Positions 8,113-17,768 of a stretch of 64,000 bases of DNA are shown piece after piece. The DNA is taken from positions 3,596,001-3,660,000 of the forward strand of contig NZ_CP019312.1 in the NCBI RefSeq assembly GCF_001969365.1, read 5' to 3'. The DNA comes from Tateyamaria omphalii (GTDB lineage Bacteria > Pseudomonadota > Alphaproteobacteria > Rhodobacterales > Rhodobacteraceae). Both the position numbers and the translations under genes were made by a program. Each line of letters opens with the position of its first letter. The stretch's first letter is position 1. Under the pieces are notes generated by a model that worked only from the letters and a program-made list of their open reading frames with translations, made no database searches and was not told where the DNA came from.

Positions 8113-9858
8113 ATGTCCACCCTTGCTGGGTTCACCGCACGAAAAGCACGGTTCCTGAACCGTTGGCACGCGCGCCGTGCAACACAGGCCAAGGCCGTTA
8201 CGGCCTTTGTCTCCTCGCCCGAGCCGCGGACCATCGGCAGCTTTGCCAAGGGGCGGCAGCTTGTGGCCGGGAATTACCTGTTCGCCGGTGCGCTGATCGA
8301 GGCGAAGGACACGCCCATCTGGCAGGTCGATGCGCCCGACCGTGCCTATCTGAACGAAATCCATGGCTTTGCCTGGCTGGATGATCTGGCCGCTGTCGGT
8401 GATGCGTCGACCCGCGCGCTGGCACAGGAGTGGCTGTGGACCTGGATCAAGCGGTATGGCCGTGGCGGTGGCCCCGGCTGGACGCCGGATCTGACCGGTC
8501 GGCGGCTGATCCGCTGGATCAACCACGCGATTTTCATGTTGCGCGGGCAGGAGGCGTCCGCCTCTGACGCGTTTTACCGGAGCCTTGCGCAGCAGACCCG
8601 GTTCCTGTCAAAGCGCTGGCACGCAGCCGCCCCCGGCCTGCCCCGGTTCGAGGCGCTGACCGGCCTGATCTATGCCGGGGCGTCGCTGGAGGGGATGGAG
8701 GATCTTGCCCCGCCTGCTGTGGCTGCTTTGGCCAGGGAATGCGAGGACCAGATTGACCGGCAGGGCGGATTGCCGACGCGCAACCCCGAAGAGCTGCTGG
8801 ACGTCTTTACCCTGCTCACATGGGCCGCGGCGGCGCTGGAGGAGGCGGAGAAGCCGGTGCCGGAGGCGCATACCGCGGCCATCGCGCGTATCGCGCCGAC
8901 CTTGCGCACCTTGCGCCATTCCGATGGCGGCCTGGCCCGGTTTCACGGCGGCGGGCGCGGGCAGGAGGGGTGGCTGGATCACGCGCTGGCCGCGTGCGAG
9001 GTCAAGACGCGGCAGCCGGACGGGCTGTCGATGGGCTATGCGCGGCTGAGTTCGGGGCGCACGAGCATCGTCATCGACGCCTCGATCCCGCCGAAGCCAG
9101 AGGCGGGCTACAACGCCCATGCCTCGACCCTGGCGTTCGAAGTTACATCGGGCCGCCGTCCGCTGATCGTGAATTGCGGCTCGGGCGCGAGTTTCGGGGC
9201 CGACTGGCGCCGTGCGGGCCGCGCCACACCGTCGCATTCGGCGCTGACGGTCGATGGCTATTCAAGCGCGCGCCTTGGCGATGCCGACCGCGCAACGGCA
9301 CGTGAGACGCTGATCGACGCCCCCACGCACGTGCCGATCGAGATCAATCATGCCCCTGACGGCCTGCGGTTTCAGGGTGGGCACAACGGCTACGTCCGCA
9401 CCCATGGCCTGACCCACGCGCGGCAGCTTGAGCTGACGTTCGACGGGCGCGGCATGGCGGGCGAGGACATGTTGCTGGCGCTGGAAGACACAGAAAAGCG
9501 CTTGTTTGACAAGGTGATGGACACCAAGAAACTGGCCGGTATCCCTTTTGACATCCGGTTTCACCTGCACCCGGAGGTCAATGCCGAGTTGGACATGGGC
9601 GGTTCTGCCGTGTCGATGGCGCTGAAAAGTGGAGAGATCTGGGTGTTTCGCCATGACGGGACGCAAAACCTGTCGCTTGAGCCAAGCGTGTACCTGGAGA
9701 AGGGGCGCCTGAAACCCCGCGCGAGCCAGCAGATCGTGCTGTCGGGGCGTGCGATGACTTTCGCCACCCGCGTGCGCTGGTCCTTGTCCAAGGCGCAGGA
9801 AACTGCCATGGGCATCCGCGACCTCAATCGGGATGAGCCGGGCGAGGTCTATGACTGA
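8113..9858 (+). CDS. Heparinase II/III family protein
   Basis: The 581-residue protein belongs to the heparinase II/III family of polysaccharide lyases. The N-terminal half is an alpha/alpha toroid-like region (about residues 60-300, with TWIKRYGRGG and the Trp-rich WTPDLTGRRLIRWINHAIF). The C-terminal half is the beta-rich heparinase II/III domain with GYNAHASTLAFEVTSGRRPL, NCGSGASFGADWRRAGRAT, SHSALTVDG and HNGYVRTHGLTHARQLEL. The family cleaves uronate-containing glycans, but there is no recognisable signal peptide and the roseobacter clade lying before purH has no proven substrate. The ATG follows GAGG. A role in cell-surface or capsular polysaccharide metabolism is possible. Confidence 0.88.
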   Translation: MSTLAGFTARKARFLNRWHARRATQAKAVTAFVSSPEPRTIGSFAKGRQLVAGNYLFAGALIEAKDTPIWQVDAPDRAYLNEIHGFAWLDDLAAVGDASTRALAQEWLWTWIKRYGRGGGPGWTPDLTGRRLIRWINHAIFMLRGQEASASDAFYRSLAQQTRFLSKRWHAAAPGLPRFEALTGLIYAGASLEGMEDLAPPAVAALARECEDQIDRQGGLPTRNPEELLDVFTLLTWAAAALEEAEKPVPEAHTAAIARIAPTLRTLRHSDGGLARFHGGGRGQEGWLDHALAACEVKTRQPDGLSMGYARLSSGRTSIVIDASIPPKPEAGYNAHASTLAFEVTSGRRPLIVNCGSGASFGADWRRAGRATPSHSALTVDGYSSARLGDADRATARETLIDAPTHVPIEINHAPDGLRFQGGHNGYVRTHGLTHARQLELTFDGRGMAGEDMLLALEDTEKRLFDKVMDTKKLAGIPFDIRFHLHPEVNAELDMGGSAVSMALKSGEIWVFRHDGTQNLSLEPSVYLEKGRLKPRASQQIVLSGRAMTFATRVRWSLSKAQETAMGIRDLNRDEPGEVYD

Positions 9859-9873
9859 AGGATTGCTGCCCCT

Positions 9874-11457
9874 ATGACCGAGCTCTACCCCGTCCGCCGC
9901 GCGCTGATTTCCGTTTCCGACAAGACCGGGCTGGTCGATTTCGCGACAGCTTTGGCGGGTCACGGGGTCGCGTTGCTGAGCACGGGCGGCACGGCGCGGG
10001 CGCTGCGCGAGGCCGGGCTGGACGTGACAGATGTGAGCGACGTCACCGGCTTTCCCGAGATGATGGATGGTCGGGTCAAGACGCTGCACCCTGTGGTCCA
10101 TGGCGGTCTGCTGGCGCTGCGCGACAATGACGATCACGTGGCGTCGATGGAGGAGCATGGGATCGGTGCTATCGACCTGGTCGTGGTGAACCTGTATCCG
10201 TTCGAGGAAACCGTCGCCAAGGGCGCGGACTATGCCGAGGTGATCGAGAATATCGACATCGGCGGGCCGGCCATGATCCGGTCGGCGGCAAAGAACCATG
10301 GGTTCGTGAATATCGTGGTGGATGTCGAGGACTACGACGTTGTGTTGGCCGAGATGGGCGCGCATGGCGGGCAGACCACCTATGCCTTGCGTCAACGGCT
10401 GGCCCAGACAGCCTATGCCCGCACCGCCGCCTATGACACCGCCGTCAGCACGTGGATGGCCGCGCAGGTCAGTGACACGCCGCGCCGCCGCACCTTCGGC
10501 GGGCAGTTGGCGCAGACGCTGCGCTATGGCGAGAACCCGCATCAGGCGGCTGCTTTTTACACCGACGGGTCCGCGCGGCCCGGTGTGGCGACGGCGACGC
10601 AGCATCAGGGCAAGGCGCTGTCCTATAACAACATCAACGACACCGACGCGGCGTTCGAGTTGGTCAGCGAGTTTGCGGGGCAAGGACCGGCCTGCGCCAT
10701 CATCAAGCACGCCAACCCCTGCGGTGTCGCGACCGGGGCCACGTTGAAAGAGGCGTATTCCCGTGCATTCGATTGTGACCGCACATCGGCCTTTGGTGGG
10801 ATCATCGCGCTGAACCACGAATTGGACGAGGACACGGCGCGCGAAATCACCGGGATCTTTACCGAAGTGGTCATTGCGCCCGGGGCCAGCGATGGTGCTG
10901 TCCGTATTTTCAAAGAGAAGAAGAACCTGAGGCTGCTCACCACGGACGGTCTGGCGGATGCGTCAGCGGACGGTCTGGCGGTGAAACAGGTGTCGGGCGG
11001 GTTTCTGGTGCAGGACAAGGATGTCGGCCGGATTGCCCGTGATGACCTTAAGGTCGTGACAAAGCGCCAGCCGTCGGAGCAGGAGATGAGCGATATGCTC
11101 TTTGCCTGGACCGTGGCCAAGCATGTGAAGTCCAACGCGATCATTTACGTCAAGGATGGTGCGACCGTGGGTGTGGGCGCGGGGCAGATGAGCCGCCTGG
11201 ACAGTTCGACCATTGCCGCGACCAAGGCGGGCCGGATGGCGGAGGATCTGGGTCTGTCCGAGACGACCGCCAAAGGATCGGTTGTGGCGTCGGATGCGTT
11301 TTTCCCCTTTGCCGACGGCCTGCTGGCGGCAGCCGAGGCGGGGGCAACGGCCGTCATTCAGCCCGGCGGGTCCATGCGCGACAATGAGGTGATTGCCGCC
11401 GCCGACGAGGCCGGGCTTGCCATGGTCTTTACGGGCATGCGACATTTCCGGCATTAA
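9874..11457 (+). CDS. purH: Bifunctional AICAR formyltransferase/IMP cyclohydrolase PurH
   Basis: PurH catalyses the last two steps of de novo IMP synthesis, formylation of AICAR with 10-formyltetrahydrofolate and ring closure. The 527-residue protein has the N-terminal cyclohydrolase domain ([44 protein letters not shown]) and the C-terminal transformylase domain with [14 protein letters not shown], the catalytic [19 protein letters not shown] and the terminal FFPFADGLL and [14 protein letters not shown]. Length is as in the family. AAGGA lies upstream of the ATG. It probably shares a transcript with the heparinase-like gene 15 bases upstream and lspA 7 bases downstream. Confidence 0.97.
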   Translation: MTELYPVRRALISVSDKTGLVDFATALAGHGVALLSTGGTARALREAGLDVTDVSDVTGFPEMMDGRVKTLHPVVHGGLLALRDNDDHVASMEEHGIGAIDLVVVNLYPFEETVAKGADYAEVIENIDIGGPAMIRSAAKNHGFVNIVVDVEDYDVVLAEMGAHGGQTTYALRQRLAQTAYARTAAYDTAVSTWMAAQVSDTPRRRTFGGQLAQTLRYGENPHQAAAFYTDGSARPGVATATQHQGKALSYNNINDTDAAFELVSEFAGQGPACAIIKHANPCGVATGATLKEAYSRAFDCDRTSAFGGIIALNHELDEDTAREITGIFTEVVIAPGASDGAVRIFKEKKNLRLLTTDGLADASADGLAVKQVSGGFLVQDKDVGRIARDDLKVVTKRQPSEQEMSDMLFAWTVAKHVKSNAIIYVKDGATVGVGAGQMSRLDSSTIAATKAGRMAEDLGLSETTAKGSVVASDAFFPFADGLLAAAEAGATAVIQPGGSMRDNEVIAAADEAGLAMVFTGMRHFRH

Positions 11458-11464
11458 GCGCTGA

Positions 11465-11941
11465 ATGAAACTTCTCTGGATCTCTGCGGCTATCGCCTTT
11501 GTGCTTGACCAGGCGTCGAAGTACTGGGTGATCCACGTGCTGGGTGTGTCGCAATTCAATCCCATTGATGTTTTTCCACCGCTTTTGAATTTCCGTTATG
11601 GTGAGAACAGGGGCATCAACTTTGGCCTGTTCGGCGACGGGGTGAGCGTTTGGGCGCTGATCGCGGTGGCGCTGGTGATTTGCATCGGTGTGCTGTGGTG
11701 GGTGTGGCGGCACCCGCAGGGGCGGTTGGCCTATGCCAGTGCGGGGTTGCTGATCGGTGGGGCGCTGGCCAACGTGTTTGACCGCTTGCTCTATGGTTTT
11801 GTGCTGGATTTTTTGAACATGTCGTGCTGCGGGATCAACAATCCCTTTGTTTTCAACGTGGCGGATATCTTTATCTTTGCCGGTGCCATCGGTCTTGTCT
11901 TCTTTGGACAGGACGGCAGGGCGCGCAAAAAGGGCGCGTGA
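11465..11941 (+). CDS. lspA: Lipoprotein signal peptidase LspA (signal peptidase II)
   Basis: LspA cleaves the signal peptides of diacylglyceryl-modified prolipoproteins in the inner membrane. The 158-residue protein has four membrane helices and the family motifs: DQASKYWV in the first region, NFRYGENRGINFGLF, and the two catalytic aspartates in NVFDRLLYGFVLDF and FNVADIFIFAG. Length is typical. It starts seven bases after the purH stop. The next gene downstream encodes a lipoprotein, which would be one of its substrates. Confidence 0.96.
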   Translation: MKLLWISAAIAFVLDQASKYWVIHVLGVSQFNPIDVFPPLLNFRYGENRGINFGLFGDGVSVWALIAVALVICIGVLWWVWRHPQGRLAYASAGLLIGGALANVFDRLLYGFVLDFLNMSCCGINNPFVFNVADIFIFAGAIGLVFFGQDGRARKKGA

Positions 11942-11989
11942 CATGGGGGGCGAAGCTGCGATAATGCAAGCCAACAAGGGAGATTTCGG

Positions 11990-12511
11990 ATGCGTCTGAT
12001 CGCATGTGCCATGATTGCTGTGACCTTTCTTGCCGCGTGCGAGAACCAGGGCCTGCGCCAGATCACGTCGCGGGGCGACGGGCCGGACGAGTTTATTGTG
12101 GTGCCTGCCAAGCCGCTGGAACAGCCCGAGAGCTTTGCGGCCTTGCCGCAACCGACGCCCGGCGGGTTCAACCGCACCGATCAGCGCCCGCTGGAAGACA
12201 GCGTGGCGGCGCTGGGGGGGCAGCGGTCGTCGCCCAACGCGGCCGTGCCCGGTTCGGACGGCGCGCTGGTCAATCATGCCAGCCGATTTGGCCGGGATGC
12301 CAGTATCCGTGCCACTTTGGCCGCGGCTGACGAAGAGTTTCGCCGTCGCCAGTCGCGCCTGACGCAGATCCGCATCGTGCGCGAGGATATCTACAATCAG
12401 GCGTATCGCCGTCAGGCGCTCGACCCGGTGCAGACCGCACGACAGTTTCAGCGGGCCGGGATACCGACCCCCTTGGCGCCACCGCGCAATGTACGCCGCG
12501 GGCGCCGCTAA
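11990..12511 (+). CDS. DUF3035 family lipoprotein
   Basis: The 173-residue protein has a lipoprotein signal with the lipobox FLAAC, so Cys16 should be lipidated after cleavage by LspA, which is encoded just upstream. The rest matches the alphaproteobacterial DUF3035 family: GDGPDEFIVVPAKPLEQPESFAALPQP near the start, then a central stretch with PLEDSVAALGG, and a C-terminal charged helix with RRRQSRLTQIRIVREDIYNQAYR-type sequence. GGGAG precedes the ATG. The neighbourhood of LspA and two M16 proteases points to the cell envelope; no molecular role is established. Confidence 0.85.
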   Translation: MRLIACAMIAVTFLAACENQGLRQITSRGDGPDEFIVVPAKPLEQPESFAALPQPTPGGFNRTDQRPLEDSVAALGGQRSSPNAAVPGSDGALVNHASRFGRDASIRATLAAADEEFRRRQSRLTQIRIVREDIYNQAYRRQALDPVQTARQFQRAGIPTPLAPPRNVRRGRR

Positions 12512-12606
12512 GCGCCGCGCCGCTCACAAAACTGCCAGTTGTGCTTGATCCGCGGTGCGGTGGCCGTATGTCTTGCGTAATGAAAATTGCCCGAGGTTAT
12601 CGTTCC

Positions 12607-13953
12607 ATGTCCCGATTGCGTGCCGCACTTGCCGGTCTTGCCCTGACCGTATCACCGCTCGCCCTACAGGCAGCGGACGAGGCGGTGACCAGTTTCACGC
12701 TCGACAACGGGATGCAGGTTGTGGTGGTCGAGGATCACCGCGCACCGGTGTTGCAGCATATGATCTGGTACAAGGCAGGTTCGGCTGACGAGCCCGCTGG
12801 CGCGTCCGGCGTGGCGCATTTCCTTGAGCACCTGATGTTCAAGGCGACCGACACAATGGCCGAGGGCGAGTTTTCCGCGACCGTTGCGGCGAATGGCGGG
12901 CGCGACAACGCATTCACCAGCTACGATTACACGGCGTATTTCCAGCGCGTGGCGGCGGACCGGCTGGAGCTGATGATGCGCATGGAAGCCGACCGGATGC
13001 GCAACATCAACTTTACCGACGAAAACGTGCGCGCCGAACGCGGTGTGATCCTGGAAGAGCGCAGCCAGCGCACCGACAGCAATCCGCGTGCCTTGCTGTC
13101 CGAGCAGATGAATGCGGCGCAGTACATAAACCATCGCTACGGCATTCCGATTATCGGGTGGCGGCACGAGATGGAGGAGTTGAGCATGGAGGATCTGCGC
13201 GGCTTCTATGATGCGCATTACCACCCCAACAATGCGATCCTTGTCGTTTCGGGTGATGTGACCCCGGACGAGGTCCGTGCGCTGGCCGGGACGTATTATG
13301 GCGTCATTCCCGAAAACCCGGACGTTGCTGAACGCGACCGGGTTGAAGAGCCGCCGCAGAATGTCGAACGCCGCCTGGTGTTCCGCGACGCGCGGGTGGC
13401 GCAGGAATATGTCAGCCGGTCCTATCTGGCGCCCGAGCGTGACCCTGGCGATCAGGAAACCGCGGCAGCCCTGACCCTGCTGGCCGAGGTGCTGGGCGGC
13501 GGGCAGACGAGCTATATGACCGAGAAGTTGCAGTTCGAACAGCAGAAGGCCGTGTTCTCTGGCGCGTTCTATCGGGGCACGTCGCTCGATGACACGACCT
13601 TTGACGTCGTGATCGTGCCTGTGCCCGGTGTCAGCCTCGAAGAGGCCGAGGCTGCCATGGACGAGACGCTGGCGCAGTTTTTGCAGGACGGGGTGGACGC
13701 CGAACTGCTTGAGCGCATCAAGTATCAATACCGCGCCAGCCAGATCTATGCGCGGGACAATGTCGACGGTATCGCGCGGCGATATGGTGCCGCCCTGTCC
13801 GTGGGCCTGACTGTGGAAGATGTGCAGGCGTGGCCGGACATCCTGCAAGCCGTGACCGAAGAGGATATCATGGAGGCGGCGCGCATGGTTCTGGACCGCA
13901 ACGCCTCTGTCACCGGCTGGCTGACCCGCCCGCTGACCGAGGAGGTGAACTGA
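12607..13953 (+). CDS. M16 family zinc metalloprotease, catalytic member of a pair
   Basis: The 448-residue protein has a signal peptide (RAALAGLALTVSPLALQA) and an M16A-type peptidase domain. The inverted zinc motif HxxEH is intact as HFLEHLMFK, with the distal glutamate in ERGVILEERSQR. The second half-domain of the M16 fold follows (YYGVIPENPDVAERDRVEEP to the end). Such enzymes act on peptides and misfolded proteins in the periplasm and often need a partner subunit, here presumably the next gene. I start it at MSRLRAALAG, which leaves a proper signal peptide; GAGG lies 11 bases ahead. Upstream in-frame ATGs would add a non-signal extension. Confidence 0.92.
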   Translation: MSRLRAALAGLALTVSPLALQAADEAVTSFTLDNGMQVVVVEDHRAPVLQHMIWYKAGSADEPAGASGVAHFLEHLMFKATDTMAEGEFSATVAANGGRDNAFTSYDYTAYFQRVAADRLELMMRMEADRMRNINFTDENVRAERGVILEERSQRTDSNPRALLSEQMNAAQYINHRYGIPIIGWRHEMEELSMEDLRGFYDAHYHPNNAILVVSGDVTPDEVRALAGTYYGVIPENPDVAERDRVEEPPQNVERRLVFRDARVAQEYVSRSYLAPERDPGDQETAAALTLLAEVLGGGQTSYMTEKLQFEQQKAVFSGAFYRGTSLDDTTFDVVIVPVPGVSLEEAEAAMDETLAQFLQDGVDAELLERIKYQYRASQIYARDNVDGIARRYGAALSVGLTVEDVQAWPDILQAVTEEDIMEAARMVLDRNASVTGWLTRPLTEEVN

Positions 13954-15272
13954 TGCTGCGCGTGATTGCCGCCCTGACCATTGCCCTTTTTGCCAGCCTG
14001 CCCGCCCGGGCCGAGGTGGAGATTACCGAAGTCACCAGCCCCGGCGGCATCACCGCCTGGCTGGTCGAGGAACCGTCGATCCCCTTCATGGCGCTTGAGT
14101 TGCGCTTTCGCGGGGGCGCGTCGCTGGATGCGCCCGGCAAGCGTGGGGCCATCAACCTGATGTCCGGCTTGCTCGAGGAAGGGGCCGCCGATCTGGATGC
14201 ACGCGGGTTTGCCCGCGAGTTGGAAGCGCTTGCGGCGTCGTTTGACTATGATGTGAGCGACGATTCCCTGGCTGTGTCGGCCCGTTTTCTGACCGAAAAC
14301 CGCGATGACGCCGTGGAGCTGTTGCGCATGTCCATCCTTGAGCCGACATTCGATCAGGTCGCCTTGGACCGCGTGCGCGGCCAGGTGCTGACCGGGTTGC
14401 GGTCGGACAGCACCGACCCGGACGAGATTGCGCGGGCGGCCTTTAACAAGATGGCTTACGGTGATCACCCCTATGCCACGAACTACCGCGGGACGATCGA
14501 GAGTGTCGAGGCGTTGACCCGCGAAGATATGCTGGATGCCCACGCGGCCGTTTTCGCCAAAGATCGCCTGTATGTGGGTGCTGTCGGTGACATCACGCCT
14601 GAGGAGTTGGGGCCGCTGCTGGATGAGCTTCTGGGCGCCTTGCCGGATGAAGGTGCGCCGCAACCGGGCCCGGCAGAGATCCTGATCGACGGTGGCACGA
14701 CTGTCGTGCCCTTTGACACGCCCCAGTCCGTTGCCATTTTCGGCCAGGCGGGCATCGAGCAGGACGATCCGGATTTCTTTGCGGCCCGTGTGTTGAACCA
14801 GGTGATCGGTGCCGGTGGGTTTGAAAGCCGTCTGATGACAGAGGTGCGCGAAAAGCGCGGTCTGACCTACGGGGTCTATTCCTTCCTTGTGCCGATGGAT
14901 CATGCTGCCACCCTTCAGGGGCAGGTCGCGTCATCCAATGAGACTGTTGCAGAGGCTGTTTCCGTCATTCGTGACGAGTGGGCCCGCGCCGCAGCCGAAG
15001 GCGTGACCGAAGAGGAACTGGAGGCGGCGAAGCGATATGTCACCGGCGCCTACCCGCTGCGCTTTGACGGAAACGCACAGATTGCGCGCATCATGGTGGG
15101 GATGCAGATGCTGGGCCTGCCCATCGACTACATCGCCACCCGCAACGCGAAGGTCGAGGCGGTGACCATGGACGATGTGCGTCGCGTGGCCGGTGAATTG
15201 CTGGATCCTGAGGGGCTGCACTTTGTCGTGGTGGGGCAGCCGGAAGGCTTGGAAAGCACTGTCGCCAATTGA
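13953..15272 (+). CDS. M16 family peptidase-like protein, non-catalytic partner
   Basis: The 439-residue protein has a signal peptide (LRVIAALTIALFASLPARA) and the M16 fold but lacks the zinc motif: the equivalent position reads RGAINLMSGLLEEGAADLDA instead of HxxEH. It keeps the partner-type signature FESRLMTEVREKRGLTYGVY, whose Arg and Tyr contribute to substrate binding in M16B heterodimers. It overlaps the preceding gene by one base (TGATG), so the two are translationally coupled and very probably form a heterodimer in the periplasm, as in other bacterial PqqF/mitochondrial processing-type pairs. Confidence 0.92.
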   Translation: MLRVIAALTIALFASLPARAEVEITEVTSPGGITAWLVEEPSIPFMALELRFRGGASLDAPGKRGAINLMSGLLEEGAADLDARGFARELEALAASFDYDVSDDSLAVSARFLTENRDDAVELLRMSILEPTFDQVALDRVRGQVLTGLRSDSTDPDEIARAAFNKMAYGDHPYATNYRGTIESVEALTREDMLDAHAAVFAKDRLYVGAVGDITPEELGPLLDELLGALPDEGAPQPGPAEILIDGGTTVVPFDTPQSVAIFGQAGIEQDDPDFFAARVLNQVIGAGGFESRLMTEVREKRGLTYGVYSFLVPMDHAATLQGQVASSNETVAEAVSVIRDEWARAAAEGVTEEELEAAKRYVTGAYPLRFDGNAQIARIMVGMQMLGLPIDYIATRNAKVEAVTMDDVRRVAGELLDPEGLHFVVVGQPEGLESTVAN

Positions 15273-15304
15273 GTGCGTGCGCACGCGTGATCTATTTTTT
15301 CTGA

Positions 15305-15327
15305 CGAGGGGGCTGTCTGCCCCCTCG
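15305..15327. terminator. Hairpin between convergent genes
   Basis: CGAGGGGGC and GCCCCCTCG form a 9-bp stem with a 5-base loop between the 3' ends of the M16 partner gene and the aldehyde dehydrogenase. A TATTTTT run follows about 12 bases downstream on the plus strand, within the adjoining repeat, so termination of plus-strand transcription is plausible. Confidence 0.55.
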
Positions 15328-15331
15328 CGCT

Positions 15332-15362
15332 CCCCCGAAAGTATTTTTGGCCAGAAGAAGGG
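15332..15362 (+). repeat. Degenerate intergenic repeat, copy 1
   Basis: One of five related intergenic elements in the window, with general form CCCCCGnnGTATTTTTGG followed by CCAGAAGAAGG. This copy abuts the 3' end of the aldehyde dehydrogenase gene. It shares TGGCCAGAAGAAGG exactly with the copy at 57570-57598. Confidence 0.7.
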
Positions 15363-17704
15363 TTATTCGCCGTAGGGGACCCAGATGGTTTTCGTTTCGG
15401 TTGCGGCTTGCAGGAAGGCCTTGCCCTCGCCCTCCGCTCCCATCCAGTCGCGCGCCTTGCCGTGATTGACCCAGGTCCGTTTGAGGTTGCCTGCGGCCTC
15501 GCGTTCGATGCTGGCCGAGAAATCGCTGCCTGAGAAGGACCAGACCGCGTCCACGTTGAGGTGTTTCGCCATATGTGGTGCGAGGTCCTTGTGGTCGCCC
15601 GTGAGGATATTCACGACCCCGGCGGGCACGTCGGAGGTTTCGAGTATCTGGTAGAAATCCGTCGCGGCCAGTGGGAAGGGCTGCGAGGCCGCCAGGACCA
15701 CCCGGTTGCCCATTGCGATGGCGGGCGCCATGACGGAGACGAGGCCCAGGAGCGGTGCCTCGTCAGGGCAGAGCCCGGCGATGATGCCTGTGGGTTCGTT
15801 CATGGCAAGTGCAACACCGCGGATGGGCACGCCCTTGACCGCGCCGTCGAATTTGTCGGCCCAGGCGGCATAGGTAAAGAGGCGCTGGAGTGTCGTCTCG
15901 ACCTCTTTGTCGCCTGTGCGTCCGCCCTGGAGCGCGTCGAGGCGGTTTGCGAACTCGTCCGCCCGCGCTGCGAGGTTTTCGGCGATGTAGTAGAGGATCT
16001 GTGCCCGCAGGTGGCCAGTGGTCTTGGCCCATCCTGTCGCCGCCGCCGCGGCTTCGACCGCGTTGCGCACGTCCTTGCGGTTGGCGAGGCTGGTTTGGCC
16101 CAAAAGGGTGCCGCTCTTGCCATAGACATTGCGGGAATATCCGCTGTCGGGGCGGGCTTGTTTGCCGCCGATGTAAAGTTTTGCCGTACGGTCCAGCGGG
16201 TCGGTTGGTGTGTCGTCACCCGTGTAAGCGGGGATGGGTTTCAGCGCCTTGGCCGTCCCCTTGGGCCTCGTGTAGGCTTGCAGCCCTTCCCAGCCGCCTT
16301 CGCGACCGAACCCGCTTTCGCGCACCCCGCCGAACCCGGCTGCGGCATCGAATAGGTTCGTGGCGTTGACCCAGACGACCCCTGCCGCCAGCTTTGGTGC
16401 GACGTCGAGAGCAAGGTTCACGTTCTCGGTCCAGAGCGTCGCCGCCAGCCCGTAGCGGGTGTTGTTGGCAAGCTCGACCGCCTCTGCCGGGGTGCGGAAG
16501 GTGGTCGAGACGAGGACGGGGCCGAAGATTTCTTCCTGCATCAGCGGGTCGGCGGTGTTGAGGCCGGTGATGAGGGTCGGGGGGTAGTAGCAGCCTTGTG
16601 CGGGCAGAGCGGTTTGCGCCTGGTAGGTGTCGCCTGCCGTGTTGTCGCTGACCAGTTTGGTGATCGTGTCGAGTTGGACGGGATCGACCACTGCGCCGAC
16701 GTCGATGGATTTGTCGAGCGGATCACCGATGCGCAGCTTGTCCATGCGCGCGCGCAGCTTGGCATAGAAGCTGTCGGCCACGGGTTCGTGGACAAGCAGC
16801 CGCGAGCCTGCACAGCAGACCTGCCCCTGGTTGAACCAGATGGCGTCGACCAGACCCTCGACCGCCGAGTCCAGATCGGCATCGTCGAAGACGATGTAAG
16901 GTGATTTGCCGCCCAGTTCGAGCGTCAGCGCCTTGCCCGTGCCCGCCGTCGCTTCGCGGATGCGACGACCCACGGCGGTGGAGCCGGTGAAGGCAATCTT
17001 GTCCACGTCCGCGTTCACGATCATTTCGCCCACGGCACCATCGCCTGTGACGATGTTCACGACGCCCTTGGGCACGCCTGCCTGACGACAGATGTCGGCA
17101 AACAGAAGGGCGGTGAGCGACGTGTATTCCGCGGGCTTCAGCACCACGGTGTTGCCCATGGCCAGCGCCGGGGCGATTTTCCATGCCAGCATCAGCAGCG
17201 GGAAGTTCCATGGGATGATCTGGCCGCACACACCCAATGCCTCACGGTCGGGCAGTTCGGCGTCCATGAGCTGCGCCATGCCGGCGTGGTAGTAGAAGTG
17301 GCGTTGGGCCAGCGGCACGTCGATGTCGCGGCTTTCGCGGATGGGCTTGCCGTTGTCGAGCGTTTCGAGCACGGCAAAGAGGCGGCTGTGCTTCTGCAGA
17401 AGCCGGGCAAGGGCATAGAGGACGCGGGCGCGGGCGTGGCCGCCGGATTTCGCCCATTTGGGCTGGGCGGCGCGGGCGGCTTTGACCGCCGCATCGACGT
17501 CTGCACGCGTTGCTTGGGACAAGGTGGCCAGCACCTCGCCCGTGGCGGGGTTCTTGCTGTCGAAGCCATCCGTGTGGTCGGTAAACTGCCCGTTGATGAA
17601 GTGGCCGAACCGTGCGCCCTGGTCGACGATCCAGGCCAGCGCATCTCCGGCAGCTTCGGGGCGGGGCCGTAGTCCATGGTTTCGAAGATCTCTTTGACGG
17701 TCAT
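15363..17704 (-). pseudogene. Two-domain aldehyde dehydrogenase, frameshifted
   Basis: The main open frame (723 residues from 17534) holds a complete aldehyde dehydrogenase domain, with GSTAVGRRIREATAG, the TLELGGKSP glutamate loop and the catalytic Cys in FNQGQVCCAG, then a second ALDH-like domain without a catalytic Cys that ends TKTIWVPYGE. The expected N-terminus MTVKEIFETMDYGPAP lies in another frame from 17704 with a GAGGG ribosome site. Reading past about 17656 in the third frame gives DALAWIVDQGARFGHFINGQ and joins the main frame. Adding one base there makes the gene 2343 bases, exactly 781 codons. So a single G (minus strand) is missing in the run CCCCG/GAAG, by mutation or sequencing error. 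It lies 64 bases after deoC and would oxidise the acetaldehyde DeoC releases. Confidence 0.85.
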
Positions 17705-17751
17705 TGGCTTCGCCCTCTTGTTAACCATATTTTAATGTTTTTTATCAGTGA

Positions 17752-17767
17752 GTTACCCGTGGGTAAC
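17752..17767. promoter_or_regulatory. Palindrome between deoC and aldehyde dehydrogenase
   Basis: GTTACCC-GT-GGGTAAC is a perfect 7-bp inverted repeat in the 64-base gap. No T-run follows it in the direction of transcription, so an operator or an RNA processing hairpin is more likely than a terminator. Confidence 0.4.
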
Positions 17768-17768
17768 C

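Noticed and set aside
6399..8249. A 616-codon open frame on the minus strand over rsmB
   Set aside because: It is antisense to rsmB and has shadow-type composition; only the 63-codon SdhAF4-like gene inside this region, in another frame, is real.
9262..10818. A 518-codon minus-strand open frame over the heparinase-like gene and purH
   Set aside because: It has no motifs, and both genes on the plus strand are unmistakable.
17752..17767. Rho-independent terminator between deoC and aldehyde dehydrogenase
   Set aside because: The palindrome is followed in the direction of transcription by an A-rich run and not by T residues.
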